Source of the DNA: Clostridia bacterium
GTDB taxonomy: Bacteria > Bacillota_A > Clostridia > Oscillospirales > CAG-272
Length of the DNA: 19,486 nucleotides
Assembly (NCBI GenBank): GCA_017501345.1
Contig: JAFVXC010000013.1
Coordinates: forward strand, 1-19,486
Reading direction: 5' to 3'
The notes under the pieces are model-generated. The model was given only the letters and a program-made list of their open reading frames with translations. It searched no databases and was not told the origin of the DNA. The translations under genes were made by a program, and so were the position numbers. Below are positions 8,153-15,445 of this stretch, piece by piece; the first letter of the stretch is position 1; every line of letters starts with the position of its first letter.

Positions 8153-8429
8153 CTTCTACACGACCTCCGTATTTTTTCGCAACCGTTTTTACTGCTTGCT
8201 TCACGGCTCTGTCGAAATATCCGTGATGGCTTCCCTTGTGTTCTTCTGTTCCGTTTATGTACTTGAAGTATGGCGCGATTCTTTCCTCTACAACAATTTC
8301 AAATCGTCCAGCACCTTTCGGGATAATTCTTGTAGCATGTTTTCGCAAATTACCCGTTTTTTTTGGAGTGTTTTTTCTTATCACTCGAAGAATCGACCCT
8401 GAAAACTTCGTGAACTCTGCGTCGTTCAT
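8145..8429 (-). CDS. HK97 gp10-like neck/tail completion protein
   Basis: 94 aa. The ATG at 8427-8429 overlaps the upstream TGA stop as ATGA. No strong ribosome binding site is seen, so initiation is probably by coupling. The N-terminus has the RVIRKNTPKKTGNLRKHAT pattern, followed by strands (FEIVVEERIAPYFKYINGTE) and a C-terminal HHGYFDRAVKQAVKTVAKK helix. 'P.KTG.LR ... APY..Y...G ... F..A' is the usual layout of HK97 gp10-type minor capsid or tail-completion proteins, which sit in the neck between head-closure ring and tail. The protein is slightly short for that family (commonly 100-150 aa). The neighbours on both sides fit a neck assignment. Confidence 0.65.
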   Translation of the reverse strand: MNDAEFTKFSGSILRVIRKNTPKKTGNLRKHATRIIPKGAGRFEIVVEERIAPYFKYINGTEEHKGSHHGYFDRAVKQAVKTVAKKYGGRVEGV

Positions 8430-8797
8430 ACTCTGTTTACCCCCACGGGATTATTACACTTGACGATTGAAAGGATGTACACCGTAAGAGGTCTGCGGAC
8501 CATCGCACAAACCTGCGATTCGTTGACACGTTCCGCAATGTCTATGATCCTCCAAAGCTCCGAGCCGCGTACGACGTACGTCTCAGGCTTCCATGGAAGA
8601 GCTTTCACAGTCTCGATAACAGCTGTCGATGAGCTGTATTCCACGTTGGTATATACGTTCTCGTTCCGCTCGGTCTCTTCCCCTGCGAGAGAGTACCGAA
8701 ACGACCTTCCGGATTCCTTCATCGGGATCGTCGGCTCATTCTCGAAGTAAAGCCCGGTGTAAACGTCCTTCGATCGGTGGTTCAAAAAATCATACAT
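8426..8797 (-). CDS. Head-closure / head-tail joining protein
   Basis: 123 aa from an ATG at 8795-8797, which overlaps the preceding stop as TGATG, with GGAGG 10 nt upstream. A longer frame from GTG at 8845 exists but would overlap the preceding gene by 49 bp and adds a region with no strand character, so I reject it. The sequence is beta-rich: RSKDVYTGLYFENEPTIPM, SSSTAVIETVKALPW, TYVVRGSELWRIIDIAERV and CAMVRRPLTVYIL. The 'V.G..W.I..I.ER' strand is typical of small head-completion and stopper proteins of siphophages. Its place after the adaptor and before the gp10-like gene fits the head-closure (SPP1 gp16-like) slot. Family assignment rests mainly on position and size. Confidence 0.55.
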   Translation of the reverse strand: MYDFLNHRSKDVYTGLYFENEPTIPMKESGRSFRYSLAGEETERNENVYTNVEYSSSTAVIETVKALPWKPETYVVRGSELWRIIDIAERVNESQVCAMVRRPLTVYILSIVKCNNPVGVNRV

Positions 8798-9285
8798 CAG
8801 TATCCGTCCTCCTCGTAGGTCGGTGCAATGTCGCGCATTCCCCACTCTATCCCACGCGAGACGAGCCTTCTCGATTCGATGATGTCCCTCGCAAGCGGCG
8901 CGATCTCTGCCTGGCGCATTCGGATCGGATCGATGGTAAGACCGTTCACGGCGTTTACGCCCGAGAACGCACTTACATCCCCATTATTGAGGATGTAAGT
9001 GAGCTGCTCCGCCATCGCGTCCTGCAGGTGCGGCCGATGCGCGTCGTTCAGGGCAAGCTCTCGCTCCTGCCTGTTCGTATAGGCGGAGCTATGGTAGATG
9101 TACCCATAGATCAGCGCAGACACGCGATTGAGGATGATCTCGGGCATATTGGCTGTGTCAGCAACGCTCCCGGAGGTATTCAGGACGTCGGAAAGCTCCA
9201 CGTTCATCACCTCACGTACATAGTCGTTCGTGAGCACGTAGCGGTGCTTTCGCGTATCGTATTTCATGTAGTTATCCGAAATCAT
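8797..9285 (-). CDS. Head-tail connector / portal adaptor protein
   Basis: 162 aa. The ATG at 9283-9285 follows AAAGGAG with 8 nt spacing, 26 nt after the capsid stop. Predicted mainly helical: NDYVREVMNVELSDVL, NMPEIILNRVSALIYGYIY, then RQERELALNDAHRPHLQDAMAEQ. It ends in an acidic tail that includes the C-terminal EEDGY. Helical proteins of this size directly after the major capsid gene are usually the first adaptor ring on the portal (gp6/gp15-like). No enzymatic motif is present. The C-terminal segment 'RRLVSRGIEWGMRDIAP' could be the arm that reaches into the neck. The assignment is positional plus secondary-structure impression. Confidence 0.6.
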   Translation of the reverse strand: MISDNYMKYDTRKHRYVLTNDYVREVMNVELSDVLNTSGSVADTANMPEIILNRVSALIYGYIYHSSAYTNRQERELALNDAHRPHLQDAMAEQLTYILNNGDVSAFSGVNAVNGLTIDPIRMRQAEIAPLARDIIESRRLVSRGIEWGMRDIAPTYEEDGY

Positions 9286-9311
9286 TCCGGGAGCTCCTTT
9301 CTGCGGATGGT

Positions 9312-10184
9312 TTACGCGGTCTTTCTGACCGATACCAGATCGGCATTCGTTACGCGATAGCCGACGTTCAGCTCGCCCTGCGCGACAGATCCGTTGAAGT
9401 CCTTTCCTCCGTCAACGATGCGGAATACTTCAAGGTTTCCGACAACGGAAAACGCCTCGTAGTTATACATGATAAAATCGATTCCGGAGAAGGCTGCGGT
9501 CTTAGAGGTGCCGCCGTTGTTGTTGTACTTTGCCGAGGTTGCGGAAAGACCGGAGACCTCGATAAAGGTCATTCCAAGCCAACGACCGACCTGCGCGTCG
9601 TTGTTAAGGCGCTCGTTGAAAGAGGGCGTGAACTTATCACCGGCGGCTTCAAGAATGATGCCGTAAGTATCCGGGGAACAAAGGACGACGTTTGCTCTGC
9701 CCTTCTTCTTGACGAGCGCAGTGCGAGCCGCAAGAAGCTCCTTCTTTACGGTTGCAGCAGTGAGTGCGGAACCGGACGTCTGAGATCCTTCCGTAACAAG
9801 GCAGGCAAGAGCGGACTGATTATAGCCGCCCTGAATCTTTGCGACAACGTTCGAAAGCATCTCGTCTGCTACGTTTGCCGTGATCGAATTAAGCGCGACG
9901 CGGTAAACCTTATCGGACTCCATGAAGTTGTTGTTCAGAGAGATCTGAATCAGCTCGTCCGATGCGTTGTTATGAATGAAATCTCTGCCGGGGGTTCCGG
10001 GCTCGGTCTCGGTCGCGCCCTTGAACTTATGTACGTAGATCTGACCCGCTCCGACTTCCTTGTATTTGTCCGTGCAGGTGATGCCGGGGATCAGCCAAGT
10101 GTTATGATAGAGGTTAGGCTCAAAGATAGAGGCGTACTTCGCATCAACATTGAGACCGGTAGTTGCAGGAATAATGAGAGCCAT
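9312..10184 (-). CDS. Major capsid protein (HK97-fold type)
   Basis: 290 aa. The ATG at 10182-10184 has AAGGAG 7 nt upstream. It follows a scaffold gene and precedes neck genes, the standard capsid slot. The sequence is of the coat-protein style of Clostridia phages: N-terminal ATTGLNVDAKYASIFEPNLY, an extended segment GQIYVHKFKGATETEPGTPG resembling the E-loop/P-domain strand, a long helix VAKIQGGYNQSALACLVTEG with AATVKKELLAARTALVKKKG (P-domain spine), then 'VVLCSPDTYGIILEAAG' and 'IDFIMYNYEAFSVV' A-domain strands. The length is typical of a minimal HK97 fold without an extra insertion domain. There is no N-terminal prohead protease domain in the window, so maturation likely relies on the separate scaffold. 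Codon use and GC content match neighbours. Confidence 0.85.
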   Translation of the reverse strand: MALIIPATTGLNVDAKYASIFEPNLYHNTWLIPGITCTDKYKEVGAGQIYVHKFKGATETEPGTPGRDFIHNNASDELIQISLNNNFMESDKVYRVALNSITANVADEMLSNVVAKIQGGYNQSALACLVTEGSQTSGSALTAATVKKELLAARTALVKKKGRANVVLCSPDTYGIILEAAGDKFTPSFNERLNNDAQVGRWLGMTFIEVSGLSATSAKYNNNGGTSKTAAFSGIDFIMYNYEAFSVVGNLEVFRIVDGGKDFNGSVAQGELNVGYRVTNADLVSVRKTA

Positions 10185-10202
10185 TTTAATTCTCCTTAGT
10201 GA

Positions 10203-10760
10203 TTATATTTTTTTGAAAAATGGATTTTTTCCGTACTTCTCTTCGAAATACGCATCTTCCGACGTAGGCACATCCACCCTGCCGGCGGAGGGTGTCATGC
10301 TTACGCGGTAGGGAGATTCGTACCATTCGGATTCCTTACCCTCCGAAATGGCTTTGTAGATCTCCTCGTCGGTCTTGCCCTGGTTTTCCTCCAGAGCCAC
10401 CGCGTCGACAAACGCCTTCTTCACCCCGTCGGATGTGAAGGTGTTTTTGAACTTATTCGTTCCGACGACGGCAGTGAAGCGATCCGTCATCTCGCGGTCA
10501 CTCTTTTCGGTACGAAGAATTGAAAGCTCATTTTTCATATCGTCGTAGTCCTTATGAGAATCCACGGTTCCCTGCAGCTCTCCGTTTTGTTTCGTCAGCG
10601 CATCGATCTGCGATCGAGCGGCCTCCAACTCCCTGATTGTCGATCGAGCGTTCTCCAGCTCACCAAGCTCCGAACCTCGCATATTGAGCACGGCGTCGAT
10701 CTTCGCCTCAAGGTCAAGATCTGCATTGTTAAGAATGTTTCTGATGTCGTCTCTCTTCAT
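10203..10760 (-). CDS. Scaffolding protein (GP20-like)
   Basis: 185 aa. The ATG at 10758-10760 has AAGGAGG about 9 nt upstream. Residues 20-95 are a highly charged coiled coil (LENARSTIRELEAARSQID and onward), followed by a small helical domain around FTSDGVKKAFVDAVALEENQ. The C-terminus ends EKYGKNPFFKKI, recalling the 'YGKNPFY/NNPYY' tail of phage minor structural/GP20 scaffolds that contacts the coat protein. It sits immediately before the major capsid gene (18 nt gap), the usual scaffold position. It should assemble inside the procapsid and leave or be degraded on maturation. A short G4/C4 hairpin (GGGGATGCGACCCC on the coding strand) lies in the 56-nt leader; it may or may not matter. 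Confidence 0.8.
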   Translation of the reverse strand: MKRDDIRNILNNADLDLEAKIDAVLNMRGSELGELENARSTIRELEAARSQIDALTKQNGELQGTVDSHKDYDDMKNELSILRTEKSDREMTDRFTAVVGTNKFKNTFTSDGVKKAFVDAVALEENQGKTDEEIYKAISEGKESEWYESPYRVSMTPSAGRVDVPTSEDAYFEEKYGKNPFFKKI

Positions 10761-10816
10761 TTGGTGTTCCTCCTTGTGCTACGCTTTGGTTTCGGGGGTC
10801 GCATCCCCTGCAAAAT

Positions 10817-12007
10817 TTAGATTTTTTCAAGAACGGGGTCGTTTTTACCCCGGGTTCTCCTGTAAATATCTTCCCCTTGAACCACGCGAACGCGCTCACG
10901 GTAGAAGGGGATCTTGTGCTTGTCGCTGAAGACCTCGTAGCGCTTCGTAAGCGCCTGCGCCTTTGCCTTCGCTTCCCGCGCGGTCTTTAAGAGATCCGCA
11001 TTCGGGCTGACCTTATTCACGGTCCTATATAGGAGCTCCTGCTCCTTCAGGAGGCGGATCTCGCGCTCCATGTGCCTCTGCTCTGCCTCGAGCGCTCTTT
11101 GCTTCTCGATGACCTCCTTCGGGATCTGCTCGATGTTCTGTCCGTCTCGGTACCGTTCAAGGCGATGGCGGCAGTTGTACGAGAACAGTCCTGCAGGATA
11201 CGTCCTTCTGGTCTTCTTCGACGTAACCGTCACCTTTTCGGACGCATCTTCGATCGGTATGAAGGATCTTCCGTCGTGCGTTCCCTTTGTTCCGTCGAGG
11301 CTGTAAAGCCGTCCCTGAAACGGCTGACATCGTTCCGAACAGTTGCTATGCGACGGAACATAAACAAATCGCACTCCGTCGGCGATCAGAGAAGCCTTCT
11401 GCTCCTGATATTTTCGAAATCGCACGTTTGCCTCTGCAACGTTGCGCGGGTTCACGCGGATTTGGTAGTCCTTGCTTTTGGAATATTCCGGGAAGTCGTG
11501 CTCCAAAAAGCGCTTCACCTCTTTGTGTATCTCCCTGTAATAGGTGTCACCCGGTGTCGCTCTGCTGTACGACACGTCAACCGATCCTGCGATTTCAATT
11601 CGCTTTGCAAATTGTTTCGCGGTTCTATCTGATACGGTGACATCAAAAGCGGCCGCCTTACCGATTTCCTCTCTCATGTGTACGCTAACGGTATCGGGAG
11701 AGGCAAGTGCTGCTGCGAACATTGCCGGAGTCATCGACCCGATCTTTTGTCGAGTCATATCGTAAAGATCCTTCGCGTACGATGCAAGCTCCTCTCTATA
11801 TGAATCGGCAAGAGGCTTTTCACTATCGTCAAATTCCTCTGCAAATTCATCGATCAGCTTCCGGACGTGATCGAACACAGTTGACTCCTTACGCTTCCGC
11901 AAGACGGATTCGAGCACATACGCCTTCATCTCTACGCGAAGATCCGCGACGGCGACCTTGTCCCAATCGGGAAGCTTCGCCTTTGCGTATGAGTATTTCT
12001 TACTCAT
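10817..12007 (-). CDS. MuF-like / minor capsid protein 2 (head morphogenesis)
   Basis: 396 aa. The ATG at 12005-12007 overlaps the portal stop as ATGA; the ribosome binding site is weak, so coupling is likely. The N-terminal 215 residues are largely helical (for example MREEIGKAAAFDVTVSDRTA). From residue 216 comes the conserved core of phage minor capsid/MuF proteins: YVPSHSNCSERCQPFQGRLY (His220, Cys223, Cys227), then 'GTHDGRSFIPIEDA', and GLFSYNCRHRLERY (Cys279, His281). These spaced Cys/His residues could bind metal. The C-terminal 110 residues are coiled coil (EKQRALEAEQRHMEREIRLL). Such proteins attach near the portal inside the capsid and are often ejected with DNA. No toxin domain (as in polymorphic MuF toxins) is attached: the protein ends soon after the helix. 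Confidence 0.8.
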   Translation of the reverse strand: MSKKYSYAKAKLPDWDKVAVADLRVEMKAYVLESVLRKRKESTVFDHVRKLIDEFAEEFDDSEKPLADSYREELASYAKDLYDMTRQKIGSMTPAMFAAALASPDTVSVHMREEIGKAAAFDVTVSDRTAKQFAKRIEIAGSVDVSYSRATPGDTYYREIHKEVKRFLEHDFPEYSKSKDYQIRVNPRNVAEANVRFRKYQEQKASLIADGVRFVYVPSHSNCSERCQPFQGRLYSLDGTKGTHDGRSFIPIEDASEKVTVTSKKTRRTYPAGLFSYNCRHRLERYRDGQNIEQIPKEVIEKQRALEAEQRHMEREIRLLKEQELLYRTVNKVSPNADLLKTAREAKAKAQALTKRYEVFSDKHKIPFYRERVRVVQGEDIYRRTRGKNDPVLEKI

Positions 12008-13407
12008 TCTTCATCCGCCTCATCCGGTCGCGCGGTTCCCCCTCCGATACCGTCTCCTCCGTCAAAGCCTGCCATATACTTGATCGGATCGGGGCGGTCT
12101 GCCGCGATCTCGTCAAGCGCCTTCTGCGCCTCCTCGGGGCTCTCGTTCGGGTAGATCTCGCGGCGATATTCGATATCTGACACAATGCCTGCGCTATGTG
12201 CCTGCTGTATCTTTTGGAAACGCTCCATATCGTCCTCAATGTACGCATTTGACCACGAGGCAGTCACGGTGTACCCGCTGTTAAACGGCTTCGACATCAA
12301 GGACAGATAGACGGCATACGCGTCGCAAACATCCTTCACAGCGCCCTCGAAAGTTTCCCTGATCGCATCGACCATCGCCGTCGTATCGAACATCGCACGT
12401 CGCACCTGCGTCGCGGTCGCCATACTCGTGTCGGCAGGTGTAAGGATGCCGTTCGAGGTACCCACCTGCTTCTCGAGCCTGCCCTCCACCGAAAGCGATC
12501 GGTTGATGTAAGCCTGGTCGCGGATGTCAGGAGAAAAGACCTCGAAGAGGGATGTGCTTCCCGGAAACGAGTTATTGAAGGGCATCACATACTTGTCGAG
12601 TGCTCCCCACGCGTCCTGCGAGAGCATCGCCTTGTCTACACCGAGGCGTGAGATCTTCTTGTCGAATTCCTCCTCGAATTCCTTGATGTTCTTCAGAAGC
12701 TCAAGGATCGTCCCGCCGCATCCGAATGTGATCGGTGCGCCCTCGATTGAGTCGGTCGATCGGTTATCCTTCGGTGAGTCCACAATGCCGAACAGAGGCT
12801 TTTCTACGCCCGTGATCTCCATATAGGGCAGAATGTCCTCCCACTCCTCAACGACGCCGAGAGGCACCTCCGTGCCCTGTAAAAAGGCGGTTGCCTTATT
12901 CTCGATCGAAAAGGCCTTGCGCTTGTCGTCGTAATCGTAGAGCGTCCACCGCGCGTATTTTTTGTTATTCACAACGCGGAGATCCGCCATACAAGCAAAC
13001 CCGAGAACGTCATCCCCTCTCCGCCGCGTCACGATCGAGCGCGACTGCGGAATGATGTCGGTGTAGATCTCGTTTCCGACCGTGTACGGAACGAGGTACA
13101 CGCGTCCGACGACGAGAGACCAGATCACCGCCTTGCGGGATTTCTTCATCAGCCGCTTGAGGCACTTGCCGATCTCCTCGTCGTCACAGCTCACCGTACC
13201 GCCGTAAAGCGCGTAATTCGTAAGCCTGTTCGCAAAAATTTCGGTGTAATTTACCTTTGCGCCGAGACGGTAGACCTCTTCTGAAAATTCCTCGCCCTTC
13301 TGCTCCTCTCGCGGCTCGACCGCTTTCTTTCGAAAGAGCTTCGAAACCGCAGCGCCGATGTGGCGAAAAAATCCACCGCGCATATTCACATTCGTCTGGT
13401 AATTCAT
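12004..13407 (-). CDS. Portal protein (SPP1 gp6-like)
   Basis: 467 aa from ATG at 13405-13407, preceded by GAGAGGAGAGGG and lying 11 nt after the terL stop. A longer version from GTG at 13458 would add 17 residues overlapping terL; I prefer the ATG. The N-terminus is basic (SKLFRKKAVEPREE). The core has LVVGRVYLVPY and VEEWEDILPYMEITGVEKP with 'LFGIVDSPKDNR', typical of the conserved stem/wing region of gp6-type portals ('PLF....K.P..N'). Long helices around FEEEFDKKISRLGVDKAML and KDVCDAYAVYLSLM follow. The C-terminal 40 residues include a Pro/Asp/Gly-rich acidic tail. The protein should form the 12-fold ring at one capsid vertex through which TerL pumps DNA. Neighbours TerL and MuF agree. 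Confidence 0.88.
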   Translation of the reverse strand: MNYQTNVNMRGGFFRHIGAAVSKLFRKKAVEPREEQKGEEFSEEVYRLGAKVNYTEIFANRLTNYALYGGTVSCDDEEIGKCLKRLMKKSRKAVIWSLVVGRVYLVPYTVGNEIYTDIIPQSRSIVTRRRGDDVLGFACMADLRVVNNKKYARWTLYDYDDKRKAFSIENKATAFLQGTEVPLGVVEEWEDILPYMEITGVEKPLFGIVDSPKDNRSTDSIEGAPITFGCGGTILELLKNIKEFEEEFDKKISRLGVDKAMLSQDAWGALDKYVMPFNNSFPGSTSLFEVFSPDIRDQAYINRSLSVEGRLEKQVGTSNGILTPADTSMATATQVRRAMFDTTAMVDAIRETFEGAVKDVCDAYAVYLSLMSKPFNSGYTVTASWSNAYIEDDMERFQKIQQAHSAGIVSDIEYRREIYPNESPEEAQKALDEIAADRPDPIKYMAGFDGGDGIGGGTARPDEADEE

Positions 13408-13418
13408 TCCCTCTCCTC

Positions 13419-14642
13419 TCACCGATACGACGTTAACTGATTCAGCCACATCTCCCACGAATACTCAAAGGCATCGAGGGGGCAGACATTCGTTTCCCCG
13501 GGCTTGTCGAGCCGCGTATCCGTCGGCGCTTTTTCGTCCCACACCGCCGCGCGCAAAGCGTTTATGAGGGACTCGTTCTCACTCTTCACGATATGGATCC
13601 TTCGCCCCGAGAGCATCAGATCGGTCGCACGTATGCGGTCCTTGATCTCGCGCTTCACGCTGTTTCGTACGTTCCACCGCGTGCTTTGGATCTCACTGTT
13701 TATGATCGCCTGCTCTGCGGAGTCCGCAAAGACGAAGTCCACGCGACCGTATCGCCGCTCGATGCTTTCGCAGAACTCGTCGAGCTTCTTCAGGATGAAA
13801 GATACCGACGTACCCTTCGCATCGTGCTCGTCGCTCTTCAGGACGTACAGATGCCGACCGTCGCGTGATATCGCGGTCGCGCAGAACGTGTGCTTTGACC
13901 TGTTCCCGCCGAAGTCCTGCCCGACGCAGATATATCCGAGCCCTCTCGGAACTTCCTCCGCCGTGATGTAAAATTCATCCTCGTGGTCAGAAAACTCTCG
14001 ATAGATCGCGCCCTCTGCACGTACCCACAGCCCGAGGATGTTTCGCTGATAGTAGATCCCCTTATGCTCCTTAAGAAGCTCGTCCCGCGTCGTTTTTGCG
14101 AGAAAGGGGTTGTCGAATATCGTGTATTGCTGATAGTAAATATCGGCATCCGAATCAATAAATTTTTTTGCCCAATGCCCGGGCGCGTCAGGGTTGCACG
14201 TGCCGTCAAAGATCGAATAGGGCTTGTCGAGACGGGATTTCAGCATCTCAAGCATCTCGGGGTGCCACGTGACGAGTTCGTCTCCGTAGCAGTATTTGAT
14301 CGAAGATCCTCGAATCACGTCAACCTGACTGACCTTGTCTGCGCCGAGACAGTACGCGGTTTCCCCGAAGATCCTGATCGTGTTGTCGGATTTGATGTCC
14401 GACACAAGCGCAGGCGTCCAAATTTTTTGGAGCGGCTCGACGATATTTCTTTGAATTGACGACCTCGTGTTCCCGAGGATCACAACGAGCCCGTCCTGAC
14501 CGCTCCGCTCTCTGATCCTGCGGGGGATCACGTAATAATCGAGGTAGGTCTTCCCCGATCGCGTCGCCCCGCATTTGATATTCCATCGGTGATTCGCCTG
14601 CGTCCAAAATTCCGCTTGCTTACGGCTGAGCTTCAGTGACAT
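13419..14642 (-). CDS. terL: Terminase large subunit (packaging ATPase-nuclease)
   Basis: 407 aa from ATG at 14640-14642, chosen because GGGAGG lies 6 nt upstream. Longer starts (ATG 14648; 14717) lack a spaced site or overlap terS further. It overlaps terS by 23 bp. ATPase motor: Walker A GATRSGKT (residues 25-32), Walker B YCYGDEL with Asp121-Glu122, and the coupling segment FDGTCNPDAPGHW (about 145-157). RNase H-like nuclease: metal-ligand aspartates in VGQDFGG (Asp243), FADSAEQ (Asp307) and PLDAFEYSW (Asp390). Both domains are therefore complete, and the length is normal for the terminase_3/6 type (400-500 aa). With TerS it cuts concatemers and pumps DNA through the portal. This is one of the surest calls in the window. 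Confidence 0.95.
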   Translation of the reverse strand: MSLKLSRKQAEFWTQANHRWNIKCGATRSGKTYLDYYVIPRRIRERSGQDGLVVILGNTRSSIQRNIVEPLQKIWTPALVSDIKSDNTIRIFGETAYCLGADKVSQVDVIRGSSIKYCYGDELVTWHPEMLEMLKSRLDKPYSIFDGTCNPDAPGHWAKKFIDSDADIYYQQYTIFDNPFLAKTTRDELLKEHKGIYYQRNILGLWVRAEGAIYREFSDHEDEFYITAEEVPRGLGYICVGQDFGGNRSKHTFCATAISRDGRHLYVLKSDEHDAKGTSVSFILKKLDEFCESIERRYGRVDFVFADSAEQAIINSEIQSTRWNVRNSVKREIKDRIRATDLMLSGRRIHIVKSENESLINALRAAVWDEKAPTDTRLDKPGETNVCPLDAFEYSWEMWLNQLTSYR

Positions 14643-15039
14643 CCACATCCTCCCTCGGCAAATCGACCGTAACGACCTCGCTTGCCTGCTTATCGATGCC
14701 CGCGAGGATGTGGTCAAGCTTATTCAGTGCAGCATCGTAGGAGGTGTCGGGGTTCTTGTCCGACATTCCGAGCTCGTTCTTCGAGAGGTAGATCTGCATC
14801 GTGACGCTTCCCTCCTCGGCGGACTTCCACATCCACCGACGAAGGCTCACGCGCCCTCTCGTCTTGAAGGTTCGGTAGATCTCCTCAAAGGTCTTCTTAT
14901 ACGTCCGCTTACACCATCGCTGAAGAGTCAGAACAGATATGCCGAAATAGTCCGCGATGTCCTCCTCGGTGTTCCGCTGTCTGCACAGCTCTTCAAATTC
15001 TGCTTTATCGCAATCGAAAGCCTGTCTTCCACGTCCCAT
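14620..15039 (-). CDS. terS: Terminase small subunit
   Basis: 139 aa from ATG at 15037-15039, preceded by AAGGGGGG. An upstream extension to 15081 runs through a terminator hairpin and is rejected. Residues 15-45 form a helix-turn-helix: LCRQRNTEEDIADYFGIS followed by the recognition helix VLTLQRWCKRTY. A basic helical middle and a coiled-coil-like oligomerisation segment (TSYDAALNKLDHILAGIDKQ) follow, and the C-terminus is acidic (VDLPREDVDVTEAQP). This is the normal architecture of TerS: DNA binding, ring formation, then a tail that engages TerL. It opens the late operon, so the packaging recognition site may lie in or just upstream of this gene; no site can be proven. Confidence 0.85.
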   Translation of the reverse strand: MGRGRQAFDCDKAEFEELCRQRNTEEDIADYFGISVLTLQRWCKRTYKKTFEEIYRTFKTRGRVSLRRWMWKSAEEGSVTMQIYLSKNELGMSDKNPDTSYDAALNKLDHILAGIDKQASEVVTVDLPREDVDVTEAQP

Positions 15040-15061
15040 TTCGCCCCCCCTTCGCCCAAAA

Positions 15062-15099
15062 ATTAAAAAAGAAAAAAGCACCCATTTGAAAAATGGATG
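15062..15099 (-). terminator. Intrinsic terminator directly upstream of terS
   Basis: On the minus strand GCATCCATTT (15099-15090), loop TTC, AAATGGGTGC (15086-15077) forms a 10-bp stem with one G-U pair. TTTTTTCTTTTTTAA follows. It is a textbook rho-independent terminator reading towards terS, ending 23 nt before the start codon. In the plus direction no T-run follows. Placed in front of a gene rather than behind one, it suggests attenuation or antitermination of the late operon, or insulation from upstream transcription. Confidence 0.85.
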
Positions 15100-15110
15100 C
15101 TTCGCATATA

Positions 15111-15141
15111 TATTCTACTATTTCGGGTTTGCGAAAGTCAA
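15111..15141 (-). promoter_or_regulatory. Candidate late promoter, minus strand
   Basis: Minus strand TTGACT (15141-15136) and TAGAAT (15116-15111), each 5/6 to the sigma-A consensus but separated by 19 bp, two more than ideal. A transcript would start near 15104, only a few nt before the terminator hairpin. The poor spacing, together with an inverted repeat over the -35 box, would fit an activator-dependent promoter. No experimental support. Confidence 0.4.
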
Positions 15142-15151
15142 ATCACTTTCG
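15132..15151. promoter_or_regulatory. Inverted repeat over the minus-strand -35 (operator/activator site)
   Basis: CGAAAGT, 6-nt spacer, ACTTTCG: perfect 7-bp arms. It contains the minus-strand TTGACT. A further CGAAAG half-site (CTTTCG on the plus strand) lies next to it at 15155-15160 and a CCGAAAA (TTTTCGG) at 15119-15125. The clustering suggests cooperative binding of a regulator. Confidence 0.5.
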
Positions 15152-15176
15152 GCGCTTTCGAAAATCTTTGGAGGAA

Positions 15177-15206
15177 TGCACAAAACCGAGCGCGAATATT
15201 TGTGCA
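15177..15206. promoter_or_regulatory. Inverted repeat TGCACAAA-N14-TTTGTGCA
   Basis: Perfect 8-bp arms (15177-15184 and 15199-15206), centres 22 bp apart, about two helical turns, in the AT-rich divergent intergenic region. The related palindrome TTTTGCAAAA sits at 15234-15243 just before the plus-strand -35 box. These look like dimer sites of a DNA-binding protein, though AT-rich DNA gives some palindromes by chance. Confidence 0.4.
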
Positions 15207-15247
15207 AAATAATTGCGTTTTTTACAAAAAAACTTTTGCAAAACCTC

Positions 15248-15276
15248 TTGACATATTACTAAATATGTGTTATAAT
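15248..15276 (+). promoter_or_regulatory. Consensus sigma-A promoter for the plus-strand island
   Basis: TTGACA (15248-15253), exactly 17 bp, TATAAT (15271-15276): a perfect match to consensus. The expected start near 15283 leaves a leader of about 18 nt containing AAAGGAGG. It should be very strong unless repressed. Its activity opposes the main transcription direction. Confidence 0.9.
15251..15268. promoter_or_regulatory. Operator-like palindrome inside the promoter spacer
   Basis: ACATATTACTAAATATGT: 7-bp arms ACATATT/AATATGT around a 4-bp centre, overlapping the -35 box and filling the spacer. A protein bound here would occlude RNA polymerase. The ribbon-helix-helix protein encoded downstream in the same unit is the obvious candidate ligand (inference). 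Confidence 0.6.
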
Positions 15277-15300
15277 ATATACAGAAAGGAGGTAAGAAAT

Positions 15301-15432
15301 ATGGACGAAATCAAAAAAGCCCTGCAAGACTTGGCAGATGCAATCGATAATCAAGACGCCGTCGAAAGTGTTCGGATTACGATTACATTGAAAAAGCCTA
15401 AGCCGAGCAAGGCAGACCCCGAAAGCAAGTAA
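15301..15432 (+). CDS. Small hypothetical protein, 43 aa
   Basis: First gene of the plus-strand island. ATG at 15301 with AAAGGAGGT 7 nt upstream and a consensus promoter just before it, so expression is very likely despite the size. The peptide has an acidic helix (MDEIKKALQDLADAIDNQ), a strand (SVRITITLKK) and a Lys/Pro tail (PKPSKADPESK). I do not recognise a family with a known role; it could be a small regulator or anti-host peptide. The frame is open further upstream, but no start there has comparable signals and that DNA holds the promoter. Confidence 0.75.
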   Translation: MDEIKKALQDLADAIDNQDAVESVRITITLKKPKPSKADPESK

Positions 15433-15445
15433 GGCTTTCAAGGCA

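Noticed and set aside
15039..15081. N-terminal extension of terS to 15081
   Set aside because: The extension would be encoded by the terminator hairpin and its T-run, and ATG 15039 has its own ribosome binding site.
15217..15233. GTTTTTT-ACA-AAAAAAC hairpin
   Set aside because: It is only A-T pairs plus one G-C, with no following T-run; such symmetry is expected by chance in AT-rich DNA.
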